Of a stretch of 64,000 bases of DNA, positions 25,041 through 33,322 are shown in pieces. This DNA is from Tepidimonas taiwanensis (lineage in GTDB: Bacteria > Pseudomonadota > Gammaproteobacteria > Burkholderiales > Burkholderiaceae_C). Numbering within the stretch: the stretch's first letter is position 1; each line of letters begins with the position of its first letter. The stretch is from the NCBI RefSeq assembly GCF_020162115.1, contig NZ_CP083911.1, positions 2,686,001-2,750,000 of the forward strand, given 5' to 3'. Position numbers and translations under genes: made by a program. The notes below the pieces were generated by a model. The model made no database searches, was not told the origin of the DNA, and saw nothing but the letters and a program-made list of their open reading frames with translations.

Positions 25041-25956
25041 TGCGCAGACGCGCTTCCACCTCCTGTTGCCACGGCGGGTCGCACCCTGTGCGCTCGCAGT
25101 TGAGGGCGGCCGCCACCAGCGCGCGCGACAGGGTTTGGGTGATGCGTTGTGCAGGCTGGTCGCCGCTGGCCCAATCGGCCAGGCAGGCCCCCCAGAAAGT
25201 GTCGCCCGCGCCAACGGTGTCGCGCACGGTGACCGGCGGCGCGGGGGCTTGCGCCAGTGAGCCGTCGACCCACAGGCAAGCACCGGCTGCGCCGAAAGTG
25301 ACCGCCACGTGGCGCGCGCCATGGCGCAGCAGCGGCTCGAAGGTGCGCTCGGGGTCGTGCGCGTCGGCGCTGCAGCCCATGGCCACCAAATCTTCATCGC
25401 TGGCTTTGATCCAATCGGCCACGGTCAAGGCCTGCGCCACGGCCGCGCGGTAGGCCTGCAAGTCCTGGGCCACTTGAGGCCGCAGGTTGAGGTCCAGGCT
25501 GATCGTCCAGCCGGCTTGTCGCAACTGCCGCAGCAACTCGAGTGTGCGTTGGTGGTCGGGTGGCATGAGCGCCAGTGAGCCGCTGTGCAGGATTCCCGGT
25601 TCGCGGGCGTGCAACAACGCCGCCAACTGGGCGGCGTTGACGTCGCGATCCGCGACGCCTTCGCGATAGAACGCGTACTCGGCGCGTCCGTCGTGCAGAT
25701 GCACCACGGCCAGTGCCGTGGGCAGCGTGCTGTCGGGCGAGAGTGCGGCCGCGCCGTCGGCTGCCAAAGCGGCTTTGAGTTGTTGGCCAAAGCGGTCGCG
25801 CGAAAACGGGCACAGAAAGTGGACGCGCGCACCCAAGCGGGCCGCCGCGCGCGCCAGGTTGTAGGGACTGCCGCCGCGCACGGGGCGCAAGCGGCCGTCG
25901 GGCTCGACGACGCAGTCCATCAAGGCTTCGCCATAGACGTAAATCGGGCGATTCAT
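25036..25956 (-). CDS. Fructokinase (PfkB family sugar kinase)
   Basis: Ribokinase-like ATP-dependent kinase of 306 residues, most like bacterial fructokinases producing fructose-6-P. GGSPYNLARAAARLGA (28-43) is the sugar-binding first signature and DTVGAGDTF (246-254) holds the catalytic base Asp252 and anion hole. SLDLNLRP at about 153-160 is also typical. It is first in the minus-strand run, 75 bases before zwf, and divergent from a sugar importer, which favours fructose as substrate; 2-keto-3-deoxygluconate or another hexose cannot be ruled out. Confidence 0.85.
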   Translation of the reverse strand: MNRPIYVYGEALMDCVVEPDGRLRPVRGGSPYNLARAAARLGARVHFLCPFSRDRFGQQLKAALAADGAAALSPDSTLPTALAVVHLHDGRAEYAFYREGVADRDVNAAQLAALLHAREPGILHSGSLALMPPDHQRTLELLRQLRQAGWTISLDLNLRPQVAQDLQAYRAAVAQALTVADWIKASDEDLVAMGCSADAHDPERTFEPLLRHGARHVAVTFGAAGACLWVDGSLAQAPAPPVTVRDTVGAGDTFWGACLADWASGDQPAQRITQTLSRALVAAALNCERTGCDPPWQQEVEARLRM

Positions 25957-26007
25957 GGGCTGGCAAGTCTAGTGAGTCGAAGGGGGGCGGGTACTAGGGA
26001 AAATACT

Positions 26008-26030
26008 AAGTAAACCTCCTTGATTTACTT
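26008..26030. promoter_or_regulatory. Inverted repeat between frk and frcB (candidate operator)
   Basis: AAGTAAA (26008-26014) and TTTACTT (26024-26030) are perfect 7-bp arms separated by 9 bases. The dyad is placed between two divergently transcribed sugar genes and overlaps the predicted -35 box of frcB. The linked ROK-family regulator is the natural candidate to bind it; this is inference from position only. Confidence 0.5.
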
Positions 26031-26048
26031 GCTTGCGCTGGGCACAAT
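26020..26048 (+). promoter_or_regulatory. Putative frcB promoter
   Basis: TTGATT (26020-26025), 17-base spacer and CACAAT (26043-26048), each matching the sigma-70 consensus at four positions. The start point would be near 26055, just before a stem-loop in the leader. The -35 box lies within the inverted repeat, as expected for repression. Confidence 0.45.
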
Positions 26049-26057
26049 GCCGCACGT

Positions 26058-26116
26058 CAAGGGGTGGTGACACTTGCGTCGTGTTGCACCCCTTGTCGCG
26101 GACAAAGGTCATTTGT
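26058..26116 (+). promoter_or_regulatory. Two stem-loops in the frcB leader
   Basis: CAAGGGGTG (26058-26066) and CACCCCTTG (26087-26095) form a perfect 9-bp stem, with extra ACAC/GTGT pairing inside. A second small hairpin, ACAAA (26102-26106) with TTTGT (26112-26116), precedes the AAGGAGA ribosome-binding site. There is no T tract, so a 5' mRNA stabiliser or regulatory leader is more likely than a terminator. Confidence 0.5.
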
Positions 26117-26130
26117 TTCAAGGAGACAAC

Positions 26131-27138
26131 ATGAAGGCGATCCATCGCGCGCGCAGCCGTTTCGCGCTTGCGCTGTTGAGCAGCTTGGTGGCGGGCGTTT
26201 GCTCAGCACAACCGATCATCGGGCTCATCACCAAAACCGAGACCAATCCGTTTTTTGTCAAAATGAAAGAGGGGGCGGAGGCCGAAGCGAAAAAGCTGGG
26301 CGCTACCCTCTTGACGGCGTCCGGTAAATTTGATGGCGACAATGCCTCGCAGGTGACGGCCATCGAGAATATGGTGGCAGCCGGGGCCAAAACCATTCTG
26401 ATCACCCCGAGTGACGCCAAGGCCATCGTGCCAGCCATTAAAAAAGCGCAGGCGCAAGGGGTCATGGTGATCGCGTTGGACAGTCCTACCGACCCCGAGA
26501 ATGCCGCGGACGCGTTGTTTGCTACCAACAATTACAAAGCGGGCGAGCTCGTCGGTGCATATGCGCGAGCCGCGCTGCAGGGCAAGAAACCGGTCGTTGC
26601 GACACTGGATCTGTTCCCTGGGCACCCCGTGGGAGCGCAGCGCCACAATGGCTTTTTGAAAGGTTTTGGGCTGCCGTCGTTTGATGCAAAAAGCAACGAG
26701 CTGGCTCGGCCCGACGCGGTGGTGTGCATGGCCGATACCCACGGTGATCGGGCCAAAGGGCAGACGGCCATGGAGAACTGTCTGCAAAAGAACCCAAGCA
26801 TCAATGTGGTCTACACCATCAACGAGCCAGCGGCGGCCGGAGCCTACAACGCGCTCAAAGCCGCAGGCAAGGAAAAGGATGTTTTGATCGTCTCTGTCGA
26901 TGGCGGGTGTGAGGGGGTGGCCAATGTGGGCAAAGGCGTCATCGCGGCGACCAGCCAGCAATATCCCTTGCGTATGGCGGCTATGGGGGTGGCGGCGGGT
27001 GTCGAATATGCCAAAACCGGCCGCAAGGTGAGTGGCTACACCGACACGGGGGTTGAGTTGATCGCGGCCAAACCCGTGCCGGGCGTGCCCAGCAAAGATG
27101 TCGACTTTGGTTTGGCCAATTGCTGGGGCAAACGCTGA
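26131..27138 (+). CDS. frcB: Sugar ABC transporter binding protein, ribose/fructose type
   Basis: Periplasmic-binding protein of the ribose-type (Peripla_BP_4) family; FrcB-like fructose binding is inferred from neighbours. The ATG at 26131 behind AAGGAGA gives 335 residues with a signal peptide (KAIHRARSRFALALLSSLVA, cleavage near CSA-Q at about 26). Mature start PIIGLITKTETNPFFVKMKE is characteristic, as are LITPSDAKAIVPAI and ALDSPTD. It leads frcB-frcC-frcA-ROK. Base composition here looks lower in GC than the flanking housekeeping genes. Confidence 0.85.
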   Translation: MKAIHRARSRFALALLSSLVAGVCSAQPIIGLITKTETNPFFVKMKEGAEAEAKKLGATLLTASGKFDGDNASQVTAIENMVAAGAKTILITPSDAKAIVPAIKKAQAQGVMVIALDSPTDPENAADALFATNNYKAGELVGAYARAALQGKKPVVATLDLFPGHPVGAQRHNGFLKGFGLPSFDAKSNELARPDAVVCMADTHGDRAKGQTAMENCLQKNPSINVVYTINEPAAAGAYNALKAAGKEKDVLIVSVDGGCEGVANVGKGVIAATSQQYPLRMAAMGVAAGVEYAKTGRKVSGYTDTGVELIAAKPVPGVPSKDVDFGLANCWGKR

Positions 27139-27146
27139 AGGGCAGC

Positions 27147-27179
27147 GCGTGGCCGGGGATGGAGCAGCTTCGGCCACGC
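27147..27179 (+). repeat. Hairpin between frcB and frcC
   Basis: GCGTGGCCG (27147-27155) and CGGCCACGC (27171-27179) form a perfect 9-bp stem with a 15-base loop, 8 bases after frcB. No T tract follows. Its position between binding protein and permease mirrors the gtsA-gtsB hairpin; protection of the frcB message 3' end is a likely role. Confidence 0.6.
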
Positions 27180-27208
27180 CTGTTGGTTAGCCAAATGTAA
27201 ACGTCGTG

Positions 27209-28177
27209 ATGAAAACGCCAGCCATACGTCTTGCCAATATGCCGTCCCTCGCGGCTTTGGGGCCTGCCTTTGCTTTATTGGCGGCAGTCGCTTTTTTTGC
27301 TACCCAGAATGAGCGATTTTTGACCCCGCAGAATTTCAGCCTGATCTTGCAGCAGGTGATGGTGGTGGGGGTGTTGGCCCTGGGGCAGACGCTGATCATT
27401 CTGACCGCGGGCATCGATTTGAGCTGCGGCATGATCATGGCCCTGGGCGGGGTGGTCATGGCCAAGGTCGCGGCCGACTGGGGCTGGAGTGCACCGGCCG
27501 CGATGGCGTTGGGGCTGGCTGTCACGACGCTGCTCGGTGCCCTCAACGGATGGTTGGTCACGCAGTGGCGGCTGCCCTCCTTTATCGTCACGCTGGGCAC
27601 ACTCAACATCGCGTTTGCGGTGACGCAGCTGTATTCCCGGTCGCAGACCATCACGGATATCCCCGAAGGCATGGTGTGGCTGGGCAACACCTTTCGTCTT
27701 GGTGAGACGGCTGTTGCCTATGGCGTGGTAGTGTTGCTGTTGCTATACGCCGTGGCGTGGTGGGCGCTGCGCGAGACGCAGCCAGGTCGCCACGTGTACG
27801 CGGTGGGTAACCATCCGGAGGCCACGCGCCTGGTCGGGATTGCCACACACCGCGTGCTATTCGGGGTGTACGTTGTGGCCGGTGCGCTGTATGGCGTGGC
27901 CGCGATGCTTTCTGTGGCTCGCACGGGGGCGGGCGATCCGTATGCCGGCCAGACCGACAACCTCGACGCCATCACGGCGGTGGTGCTGGGGGGCACCAGT
28001 CTTTTCGGGGGGCGCGGCTCCGTGATGGGTACGTTGTTGGGGGTGTTGATCGTGGGCGTATTTCGCAACGGGTTGACCTTGATGGGTTTGCCCTCTATCT
28101 ACCAGGTGCTGGTGACGGGCATTTTGGTGATTTTGGCGGTGGCGTTCGATAATGTCGCGCGCAGGGGAGGGCGGTGA
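27209..28177 (+). CDS. frcC: Sugar ABC transporter permease, ribose/fructose type
   Basis: Inner-membrane permease of the RbsC/FrcC (BPD_transp_2) family. Start at the ATG at 27209 (a GTG directly before is possible), 322 residues. Conserved features: QNFSLILQQVMVVGVLALGQ near the N-terminus, the LTAGIDLSCGMIMALGG motif (about residues 68-84), and YAVGNHPEATRLVGI; later GAGDPYAGQTDNLDAITAVV and LFGGRGSVMGTLLG. Eight to ten membrane segments are expected. It adjoins frcA at a TGATG junction. Confidence 0.87.
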   Translation: MKTPAIRLANMPSLAALGPAFALLAAVAFFATQNERFLTPQNFSLILQQVMVVGVLALGQTLIILTAGIDLSCGMIMALGGVVMAKVAADWGWSAPAAMALGLAVTTLLGALNGWLVTQWRLPSFIVTLGTLNIAFAVTQLYSRSQTITDIPEGMVWLGNTFRLGETAVAYGVVVLLLLYAVAWWALRETQPGRHVYAVGNHPEATRLVGIATHRVLFGVYVVAGALYGVAAMLSVARTGAGDPYAGQTDNLDAITAVVLGGTSLFGGRGSVMGTLLGVLIVGVFRNGLTLMGLPSIYQVLVTGILVILAVAFDNVARRGGR

Positions 28178-28974
28178 TGCATGCAGATAACGCGCCGGTG
28201 GTGTTGCAAGCGCGCGGGCTGGTCAAGCGCTACGGTCACGTGACCGCCCTCGATGGGGCCGATTTCGATTTGCGCGCGGGCGAAATTTTGGCCGTCATTG
28301 GCGACAACGGGGCCGGCAAGTCATCGCTCATCAAATGTCTGTCGGGTGCCGTGGTGCCGGATGAGGGCGAAATTCGCATGAATGGGCAACCCGTTCAATT
28401 CCGCAACCCCATGGATGCGCGGTGCGCCGGTGTCGAGACGGTGTACCAGGAGCTGGCAGTTGCCCCGGCGATGACGATAGCCGAGAATCTGTTTTTGGGC
28501 CGAGAAATTCGGCGCTCGAGTTGGTTGGGACGGTGGTTGCGTGTGCTCGACAAAAAGGCGATGCTGGAGCAGAGTGTTGCGCGGCTGCAGGAGCTCAAAG
28601 TCGGCATTCGCTCGATGGCACAGCCGGTAGAGACACTCTCGGGCGGGCAGCGCCAGTGTGTGGCGGTGGCGCGCGCGGCGGCGTTTGCACGGCACGTCGT
28701 TATCATGGATGAGCCCACGGCGGCGTTGGGTGTCAAAGAGGGTCAGATGGTGTTGGAGCTGATCCGTCGGGTGCGCGATCGGGGGTTGTCGGTGGTGTTG
28801 ATCTCTCACAACATGCCCCACGTGTTCGAGGTGGCCGACCGTATCCACGTGGCGCGGCTGGGCAAGCGGGTCGCGGTGCTCGATCCCCGCAAAATTTCCA
28901 TGTCCGACACGGTGGCGGTTATGACGGGGGCGATGCCGCCGCAGGCCATCCCCCCCGAGGCGCTGGCGTATTGA
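28177..28974 (+). CDS. frcA: Sugar ABC transporter ATPase, single-domain
   Basis: ATPase of the importer. The ATG at 28177 shares one base with the frcC stop; 265 residues. Walker A GDNGAGKSS (42-50), signature LSGGQ (154-158), Walker B IMDEP (176-180) and the switch histidine in LISHNMPHVFE are present. Only one nucleotide-binding domain is encoded, as in FrcA-type systems and unlike two-domain RbsA; two copies must dimerise. Length is normal for that type, so it is not a truncation. Confidence 0.87.
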   Translation: MHADNAPVVLQARGLVKRYGHVTALDGADFDLRAGEILAVIGDNGAGKSSLIKCLSGAVVPDEGEIRMNGQPVQFRNPMDARCAGVETVYQELAVAPAMTIAENLFLGREIRRSSWLGRWLRVLDKKAMLEQSVARLQELKVGIRSMAQPVETLSGGQRQCVAVARAAAFARHVVIMDEPTAALGVKEGQMVLELIRRVRDRGLSVVLISHNMPHVFEVADRIHVARLGKRVAVLDPRKISMSDTVAVMTGAMPPQAIPPEALAY

Positions 28975-28987
28975 GAGGAGGCGCGCG

Positions 28988-30262
28988 GTGTCGTCGCGCG
29001 TACGCGAAACCGACCCGTCCCACGTCGTCATGGTGCGCGCTTGGGAGCGAAACGCGGAAGTCGCCATGCCGGAGCCTCTGGCGGTGTATGGGTCAAATCA
29101 CCACGGCATGCGGCAGTTCAACGAGCGCACGATTTTGCAGGCGTTGCGCTTGCACGGACCGACGCCCAAAGCCGAGCTGGCGCGGCTGACCCGGCTGTCG
29201 AAACAGACCGTGGGCACCATCGTCGATCGCTTGCTCGCGGACGGGCTGCTGCTGAAACAGGCGCGCATCCGCGGGGGCATCGGTCAGCCGTCGGTGCCGC
29301 TGGCGCTCAATCCGGACGGGGCGTTTGGCATCGGGGTGCAGTTGGGCCGCCGTAGCTTGGAGGTGCTGGTGGCGGATTTCGTGGGACAGGTCCGCTATCG
29401 TCATTCGTTGCAATACGAGGCTCCGGATCCACAGCGGTTGCTGCCCCACATCGAGCAGGAGTTGCGCGGTGTGCGCCGCCGTTGGGCGGCGCAGTGGCCG
29501 CGTGTGTCAGGGGTGGGGTTGGCCGCGCCGCGGGACATGCACCTGTGGACAGAAGTGCTCGGGCCAGCGGCTGCGCCCGTCTTGGCGCGCTGGCAGGGGG
29601 TGGATTTGCTCGCCACCGTGCAGCGCATGGTCGATGTGCCCGTGGTGTTGGCGCGGGATACATTGGCCGCCTGTGCGGCCGAGTTGTGGCAGGGGCACGG
29701 GCAGACGTGTGCCAATTTTCTCTATATTTTTGTGGGCACGTTCGTTGGCGGAGGAGTCGTTCTGGGCGGGCACATCATGGGCGGGCTGCACGGCAACGCC
29801 GGTGCTATCGGATCGATGCCTCTGGGGCGGTCAGAGCGCGCCGATGCCGCGCAGCTGTTGGAGGTGGCATCGGTGTGGTCACTGGAGCGCGCGTTACAGG
29901 AGCGCGGCTGGGACTCTCAACGCGCGCTGGGCGACGCGGAAGTGCCAGCGCCAGTGGCTGACGTGGTGCAAGCGTGGTTGTTGCGCGCGGGGGACGCTTT
30001 GGCGATGACGGTGACCACCGCCGCCGCCATGTTGGATGTCGATGCGGTCATCATCGACGCGAGTTTGCCGCCGGCGTTGCTGCAAGCGCTGGTGTCGTCG
30101 GTGCAGAGCCAGCTGGGCCACTACCGTTGGTGGGGTCTGCGCCCGCCGCGGGTGATGGCGGGCAGGGTGGGGCGGCACGCGCGTGCCTTGGGGGGCGCGT
30201 TGCTGCCGCTGCACGCGGCGTTCTTCCCGGATCGGGCGGTGTTTCTCAAGCCGCAGGAGTGA
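28988..30262 (+). CDS. ROK-family transcriptional regulator
   Basis: Likely sugar-responsive repressor of the NagC/Mlc/XylR class. The GTG at 28988, 5 bases after AGGAGG (28977-28982), gives 424 residues. After a ~40-residue lead, a winged helix-turn-helix occupies about 45-105 (NERTILQALRLHGPTPKAEL, LTRLSKQTVGTIVDRLL), followed by the ROK kinase-like fold (about 115-420; FVGGGVVLGGHIMGGLHGNA). The classical ROK zinc motif cysteines are not evident in this domain. It follows frcA by 13 bases and overlaps the kinase gene convergently by 17 bases. Confidence 0.87.
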   Translation: MSSRVRETDPSHVVMVRAWERNAEVAMPEPLAVYGSNHHGMRQFNERTILQALRLHGPTPKAELARLTRLSKQTVGTIVDRLLADGLLLKQARIRGGIGQPSVPLALNPDGAFGIGVQLGRRSLEVLVADFVGQVRYRHSLQYEAPDPQRLLPHIEQELRGVRRRWAAQWPRVSGVGLAAPRDMHLWTEVLGPAAAPVLARWQGVDLLATVQRMVDVPVVLARDTLAACAAELWQGHGQTCANFLYIFVGTFVGGGVVLGGHIMGGLHGNAGAIGSMPLGRSERADAAQLLEVASVWSLERALQERGWDSQRALGDAEVPAPVADVVQAWLLRAGDALAMTVTTAAAMLDVDAVIIDASLPPALLQALVSSVQSQLGHYRWWGLRPPRVMAGRVGRHARALGGALLPLHAAFFPDRAVFLKPQE

Positions 30263-31685
30263 GGGGCAGGTATAGCCGGACTTCCAGGCCGCCGCCGTCG
30301 GGATGGTGCAGCGACACACCGCCGCCGTGGCGCTGCATGATGTCGTGCACGATCGCCAGGCCCAGCCCGCATCCTTGGTCGTCGTGCGTGGCGCGATAGA
30401 AGCGATCGAAGACATGGGCGCGATGCGCCGGGGCGATGCCGGGGCCGTTGTCGCGCACCCACAGCTCGGCCGTGCTGGCGTCGCGCAGGCGGGTGCCCAC
30501 TGTGACTTCATGGCCGCTGCCGGCGTAGCGCAGCGCGTTATCCAACACATTGGCCAACGCTTCTTCCAGCAGCAAAGGGTTGGCCTGCACGGGCAGCGCC
30601 GGACACGTCTCTTCGGTCCAGCCGAGATCGACCCCGTGTCGCATCGCGCGCGGGACCCAACGGGCCACCACGTCCTGTGCCCATGTGGTGAGCTCAAGGC
30701 GCTCTCGGTTGGGCAGGCCACCGCGCGCCCCGAGGCGCGCCATGGCCAGCAGCTGGTTCACCAAATGGCTGGCCCGGGTGGCGCTGGCCAACACCCGCTG
30801 CAGCCGCTCGCGGTGTTGCGCCGGCACGGGTGGCGCGCTTTGCAGCGCCAGCTCGACTTGGCTTTTCAAGCCTGCCAGAGGCGTGCGCAGCTGATGGGCG
30901 GCGTCGGCCAAAAAACGTTGTTCGGTTTGTACGTGCCGCTGCACCTCGGCCAGCAGTGTGTTGACTGCGTGGGCCAGTGCATGCAGCTCCTGTGGCGCGG
31001 CTTGCAAATGCAAGGGGGCCAGGTCCGTCGGAGCCCTGCCGGCGACTTGCTCGGTCAGGCGCGTGAGCGGCCGTAGCCCACGCTGGATGCCCATCCAGAC
31101 AAGCGCGCTCAAGCCCACCATCAGCGCCGATAGTGGCAGCAACATGTCAAACAAGATGCTGCGTGCCAGCCGCTCGCGTACGACCGCGGCGCGCGCGATT
31201 TGTACCAAAGCCAGTGCCGGAGGCTCGCCGGGCTCCCCGTCCAATGCCACGTAGAGTGCCACCACCCGCACCGGGCGAAGGGCACCGTCGGGCGGCAAGG
31301 GCATGTGGCCGTCGTAGAGCAGAGGGGAGGCGGGGCGCGCGGTCTGGGCGAGCGCGGCGGGCACCGGGGGCAACTGCTGGTTACCCAGGACGAAATGCCC
31401 CGGCGGCAGGCTGACCATGTAGTAGTGCCGGTCATCGGGGTCGGCCTCCAAAATGGCTTGTGCCGCACGGGGAAAATCGATCAGCAGCCCGTTGCCGATG
31501 GGCTTGAGTTGGCGCGCCAGCGAGCGGCTGGCGCGCAGCAGGTCTTGATCCAGAATGGCGTTGACGTAGCGGGCCGTCAGAAAGTATGCGGCGGCCCCTC
31601 CGGCGACCCACAGCACCAGCTGCGGCAGTAACACCCACCACAGCAACAGCCGGCTCAGGCGCGGAGCGTTGTGAGGGGGGCTCAT
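30246..31685 (-). CDS. Sensor histidine kinase, TctE/QseC-like
   Basis: Inner-membrane sensor of a two-component pair. The ATG at 31685 overlaps the regulator stop (ATGA) and gives 479 residues: membrane segment about 11-35, a periplasmic 2CSK_N-like domain to about 170, second membrane segment about 180-200, HAMP, then the H box FLADAAHQLRTPLAGLKSQ (His about 263), N box ANVLDNALRYA and ATP-lid motifs DNGPGIAPAH and GCGLGLAIVHD. In TctE relatives the stimulus is often a carboxylate; here it is unknown. It lies directly beside the sugar cluster but convergent to it. Confidence 0.9.
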   Translation of the reverse strand: MSPPHNAPRLSRLLLWWVLLPQLVLWVAGGAAAYFLTARYVNAILDQDLLRASRSLARQLKPIGNGLLIDFPRAAQAILEADPDDRHYYMVSLPPGHFVLGNQQLPPVPAALAQTARPASPLLYDGHMPLPPDGALRPVRVVALYVALDGEPGEPPALALVQIARAAVVRERLARSILFDMLLPLSALMVGLSALVWMGIQRGLRPLTRLTEQVAGRAPTDLAPLHLQAAPQELHALAHAVNTLLAEVQRHVQTEQRFLADAAHQLRTPLAGLKSQVELALQSAPPVPAQHRERLQRVLASATRASHLVNQLLAMARLGARGGLPNRERLELTTWAQDVVARWVPRAMRHGVDLGWTEETCPALPVQANPLLLEEALANVLDNALRYAGSGHEVTVGTRLRDASTAELWVRDNGPGIAPAHRAHVFDRFYRATHDDQGCGLGLAIVHDIMQRHGGGVSLHHPDGGGLEVRLYLPLTPAA

Positions 31686-32365
31686 GGTGTGGATGCGGTG
31701 CCGGCCTCGAGCAGGTAACCCAAACCGCGCACGGTCCGGATGGTGACGGTGGAAGGCTCGAGCTTGCGTCGCAAACGGTGGATATAGACCTCGATGGTAT
31801 TGCCCGGCTCGGTCTCCGCGTGGCCATCGGACCACGCGCGTTGGATGTCGGCTTTGGTGACGACCTGCCCCTGGCGGTGCAGCAGCAGCTGCAGCAAGCT
31901 CCACTCGCGACCGCTGAGCTCTACCGGCTGACCCGCGACGATGGCGCGTCGCCCCGCCGGGTCGAGTGAGACGTCACCGCAGCTCAGTGTTGCGTGGCCG
32001 CTGCTTTGTTGCCGGCGGGTGATGGCGTGCAGGCGTGCCATCAGTTCGACCCACTCGAAAGGTTTGATCAGGTAGTCGTCGGCTCCGAGCTGCAGCCCGC
32101 GCACGCGATCGTTGAGGCCGTCGCGGGCCGAGAGAATGAGGATGGGTAAATCGGGTTGGCTCTGGCGCACTTGCGCCAGCACCTCCAATCCGTCCTGCAA
32201 CGGCAGGCCCAGGTCGAGGATGACGGCATCGAGCCCGCCTTTTTGCATCAAGTAAAGAGCGACAGGGCCGTTGGGTGCCCACTCGACGGTGTGACCCTCT
32301 TGGCGCAAGCGGGTGCACAGGGCCTCGGCCAGCGTGGGGTCGTCTTCGGCAACCAGAATGTGCAT
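31682..32365 (-). CDS. Response regulator, OmpR/TctD family
   Basis: Cytoplasmic DNA-binding partner of the kinase. 227 residues: receiver domain 1-115 with acidic pocket EDD (7-9 region), phospho-acceptor Asp about 51 in VILDLGLP, and Lys in IKPFEWVELM; OmpR-type winged helix 125-220 (LSGREWSLLQLLLHRQGQVV, IEVYIHRLRRKLEP). It is first in the pair. Target genes cannot be inferred from the sequence. Confidence 0.92.
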   Translation of the reverse strand: MHILVAEDDPTLAEALCTRLRQEGHTVEWAPNGPVALYLMQKGGLDAVILDLGLPLQDGLEVLAQVRQSQPDLPILILSARDGLNDRVRGLQLGADDYLIKPFEWVELMARLHAITRRQQSSGHATLSCGDVSLDPAGRRAIVAGQPVELSGREWSLLQLLLHRQGQVVTKADIQRAWSDGHAETEPGNTIEVYIHRLRRKLEPSTVTIRTVRGLGYLLEAGTASTP

Positions 32366-32392
32366 GGGGCTCGTGTGCTCGTGAGGGGGCGC

Positions 32393-32421
32393 GGGCGTGA
32401 CGCCGTCGGGGTGTCACGCCC
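32393..32421. repeat. Inverted repeat at the end of marC
   Basis: GGGCGTGAC (32393-32401) and GTCACGCCC (32413-32421) are perfect 9-bp arms around 11 bases. The right arm includes the marC stop codon (32414-32416). It lies between marC and the response-regulator start. No T tract on either strand, so a factor-dependent terminator or mRNA end-stabiliser for marC is the most one can say. Confidence 0.45.
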
Positions 32422-33037
32422 CGTCCAAAACCGGAAATAGTCGTTGTAAGCCGCTGGCCATGACCTCCACCGCCAGCGCCGCCAGGATCAGGCCCATCAG
32501 CCGCGTCATCACGTTGATGCCGGTCTTGCCGAGCACGCGCGCGATCGGCTCGGCCAGCGCGAAGCACACGGCCGTGGCGGCCGCGATGACGACGCCGTAG
32601 CCGACGAGCGCCGCGTGCTGCCAGAAGGTTTTGGCCTGGTCGGCGTAGATGACGACGGTGGACATCGTCGCCGGGCCGGTCAGCAGCGGGATGGTCAGCG
32701 GCACCACGGCGATGGAGGCGCGGCTGGCGGCGTCGTCGACTTCGTCGGGTGTGGCTTTGGCCTCGGCCGGCTGGGCGTTGAGCATCGCCAGCGCCGACAT
32801 CAGCAGCAGCATGCCGCCGCCGACCTGAAAGCTCGCCAGCGAAATGCCGAAAAACGCGAGGATCTGCAGCCCCGCGAGCGCCGAGATCGCGATCACCGCA
32901 AACGCCGTCAGCGCCGAGATCGCGATCGTGCGCCGCCGCTGCGCGCGCGAAAACCCCAGCGTGTAGTGGATGAAAAAGGGCACGATCGCCAACGGGTTGA
33001 CGATGGCCAGCAGCGTAATGAGCGGTTTGAGGTCCAT
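32414..33037 (-). CDS. MarC/UPF0056 family membrane protein
   Basis: Multi-pass inner-membrane protein of 207 residues with about six hydrophobic segments; starts MDLKPLITLLAIVNPLAIVPFF, the family hallmark. GGGMLLLMSALAMLN (about 73-87), VPLTIPLLTGPATMST (about 113-128) are also typical. The role of the family is not settled; it was once wrongly linked to multiple antibiotic resistance. It is divergent from the downstream oxidoreductase gene. Confidence 0.9.
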   Translation of the reverse strand: MDLKPLITLLAIVNPLAIVPFFIHYTLGFSRAQRRRTIAISALTAFAVIAISALAGLQILAFFGISLASFQVGGGMLLLMSALAMLNAQPAEAKATPDEVDDAASRASIAVVPLTIPLLTGPATMSTVVIYADQAKTFWQHAALVGYGVVIAAATAVCFALAEPIARVLGKTGINVMTRLMGLILAALAVEVMASGLQRLFPVLDGA

Positions 33038-33322
33038 CGGCTCCAGATTGTGCCGCTGCAGTGGGGGCTTGCACAGCGGCCGGGCGGAGGATTTTTTCTA
33101 CGGATGGGATGGCGTGGTCGTGGCTATCGCGGCCGCCGCGCCACGCCGTGGCGAGGGTGACAGCGGGCGGGATGCGCCGGTGGCGATTTGCCCGTACACT
33201 TCCGCGCGGAGCCGGGTGAACCGGCGCGCGGCGGCGATCCCGCGCGTGCCCGGGGGCGCAGGCAGGCCCCCTGCCCGGGTGGTGTGGCTTACCGGCCACG
33301 ATTCTGCAGAGGAGACACTGCC
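33038..33322. other. Divergent intergenic region, marC / oxidoreductase
   Basis: About 285 GC-rich bases that must hold promoters for both genes; no convincing -35/-10 pair stands out apart from a lone TACACT-like hexamer near 33195. An inner hairpin GGGGGC (33252-33257) with GCCCCC (33266-33271) lies in the likely leader of the plus-strand gene, and a GAGGAGAC ribosome-binding site is at 33309-33316. No gene is seen here. Confidence 0.4.

Noticed and set aside
28177..28974. frcA as a truncated RbsA
   Set aside because: All ATPase motifs are intact and single-domain FrcA-type ATPases of this length are normal.
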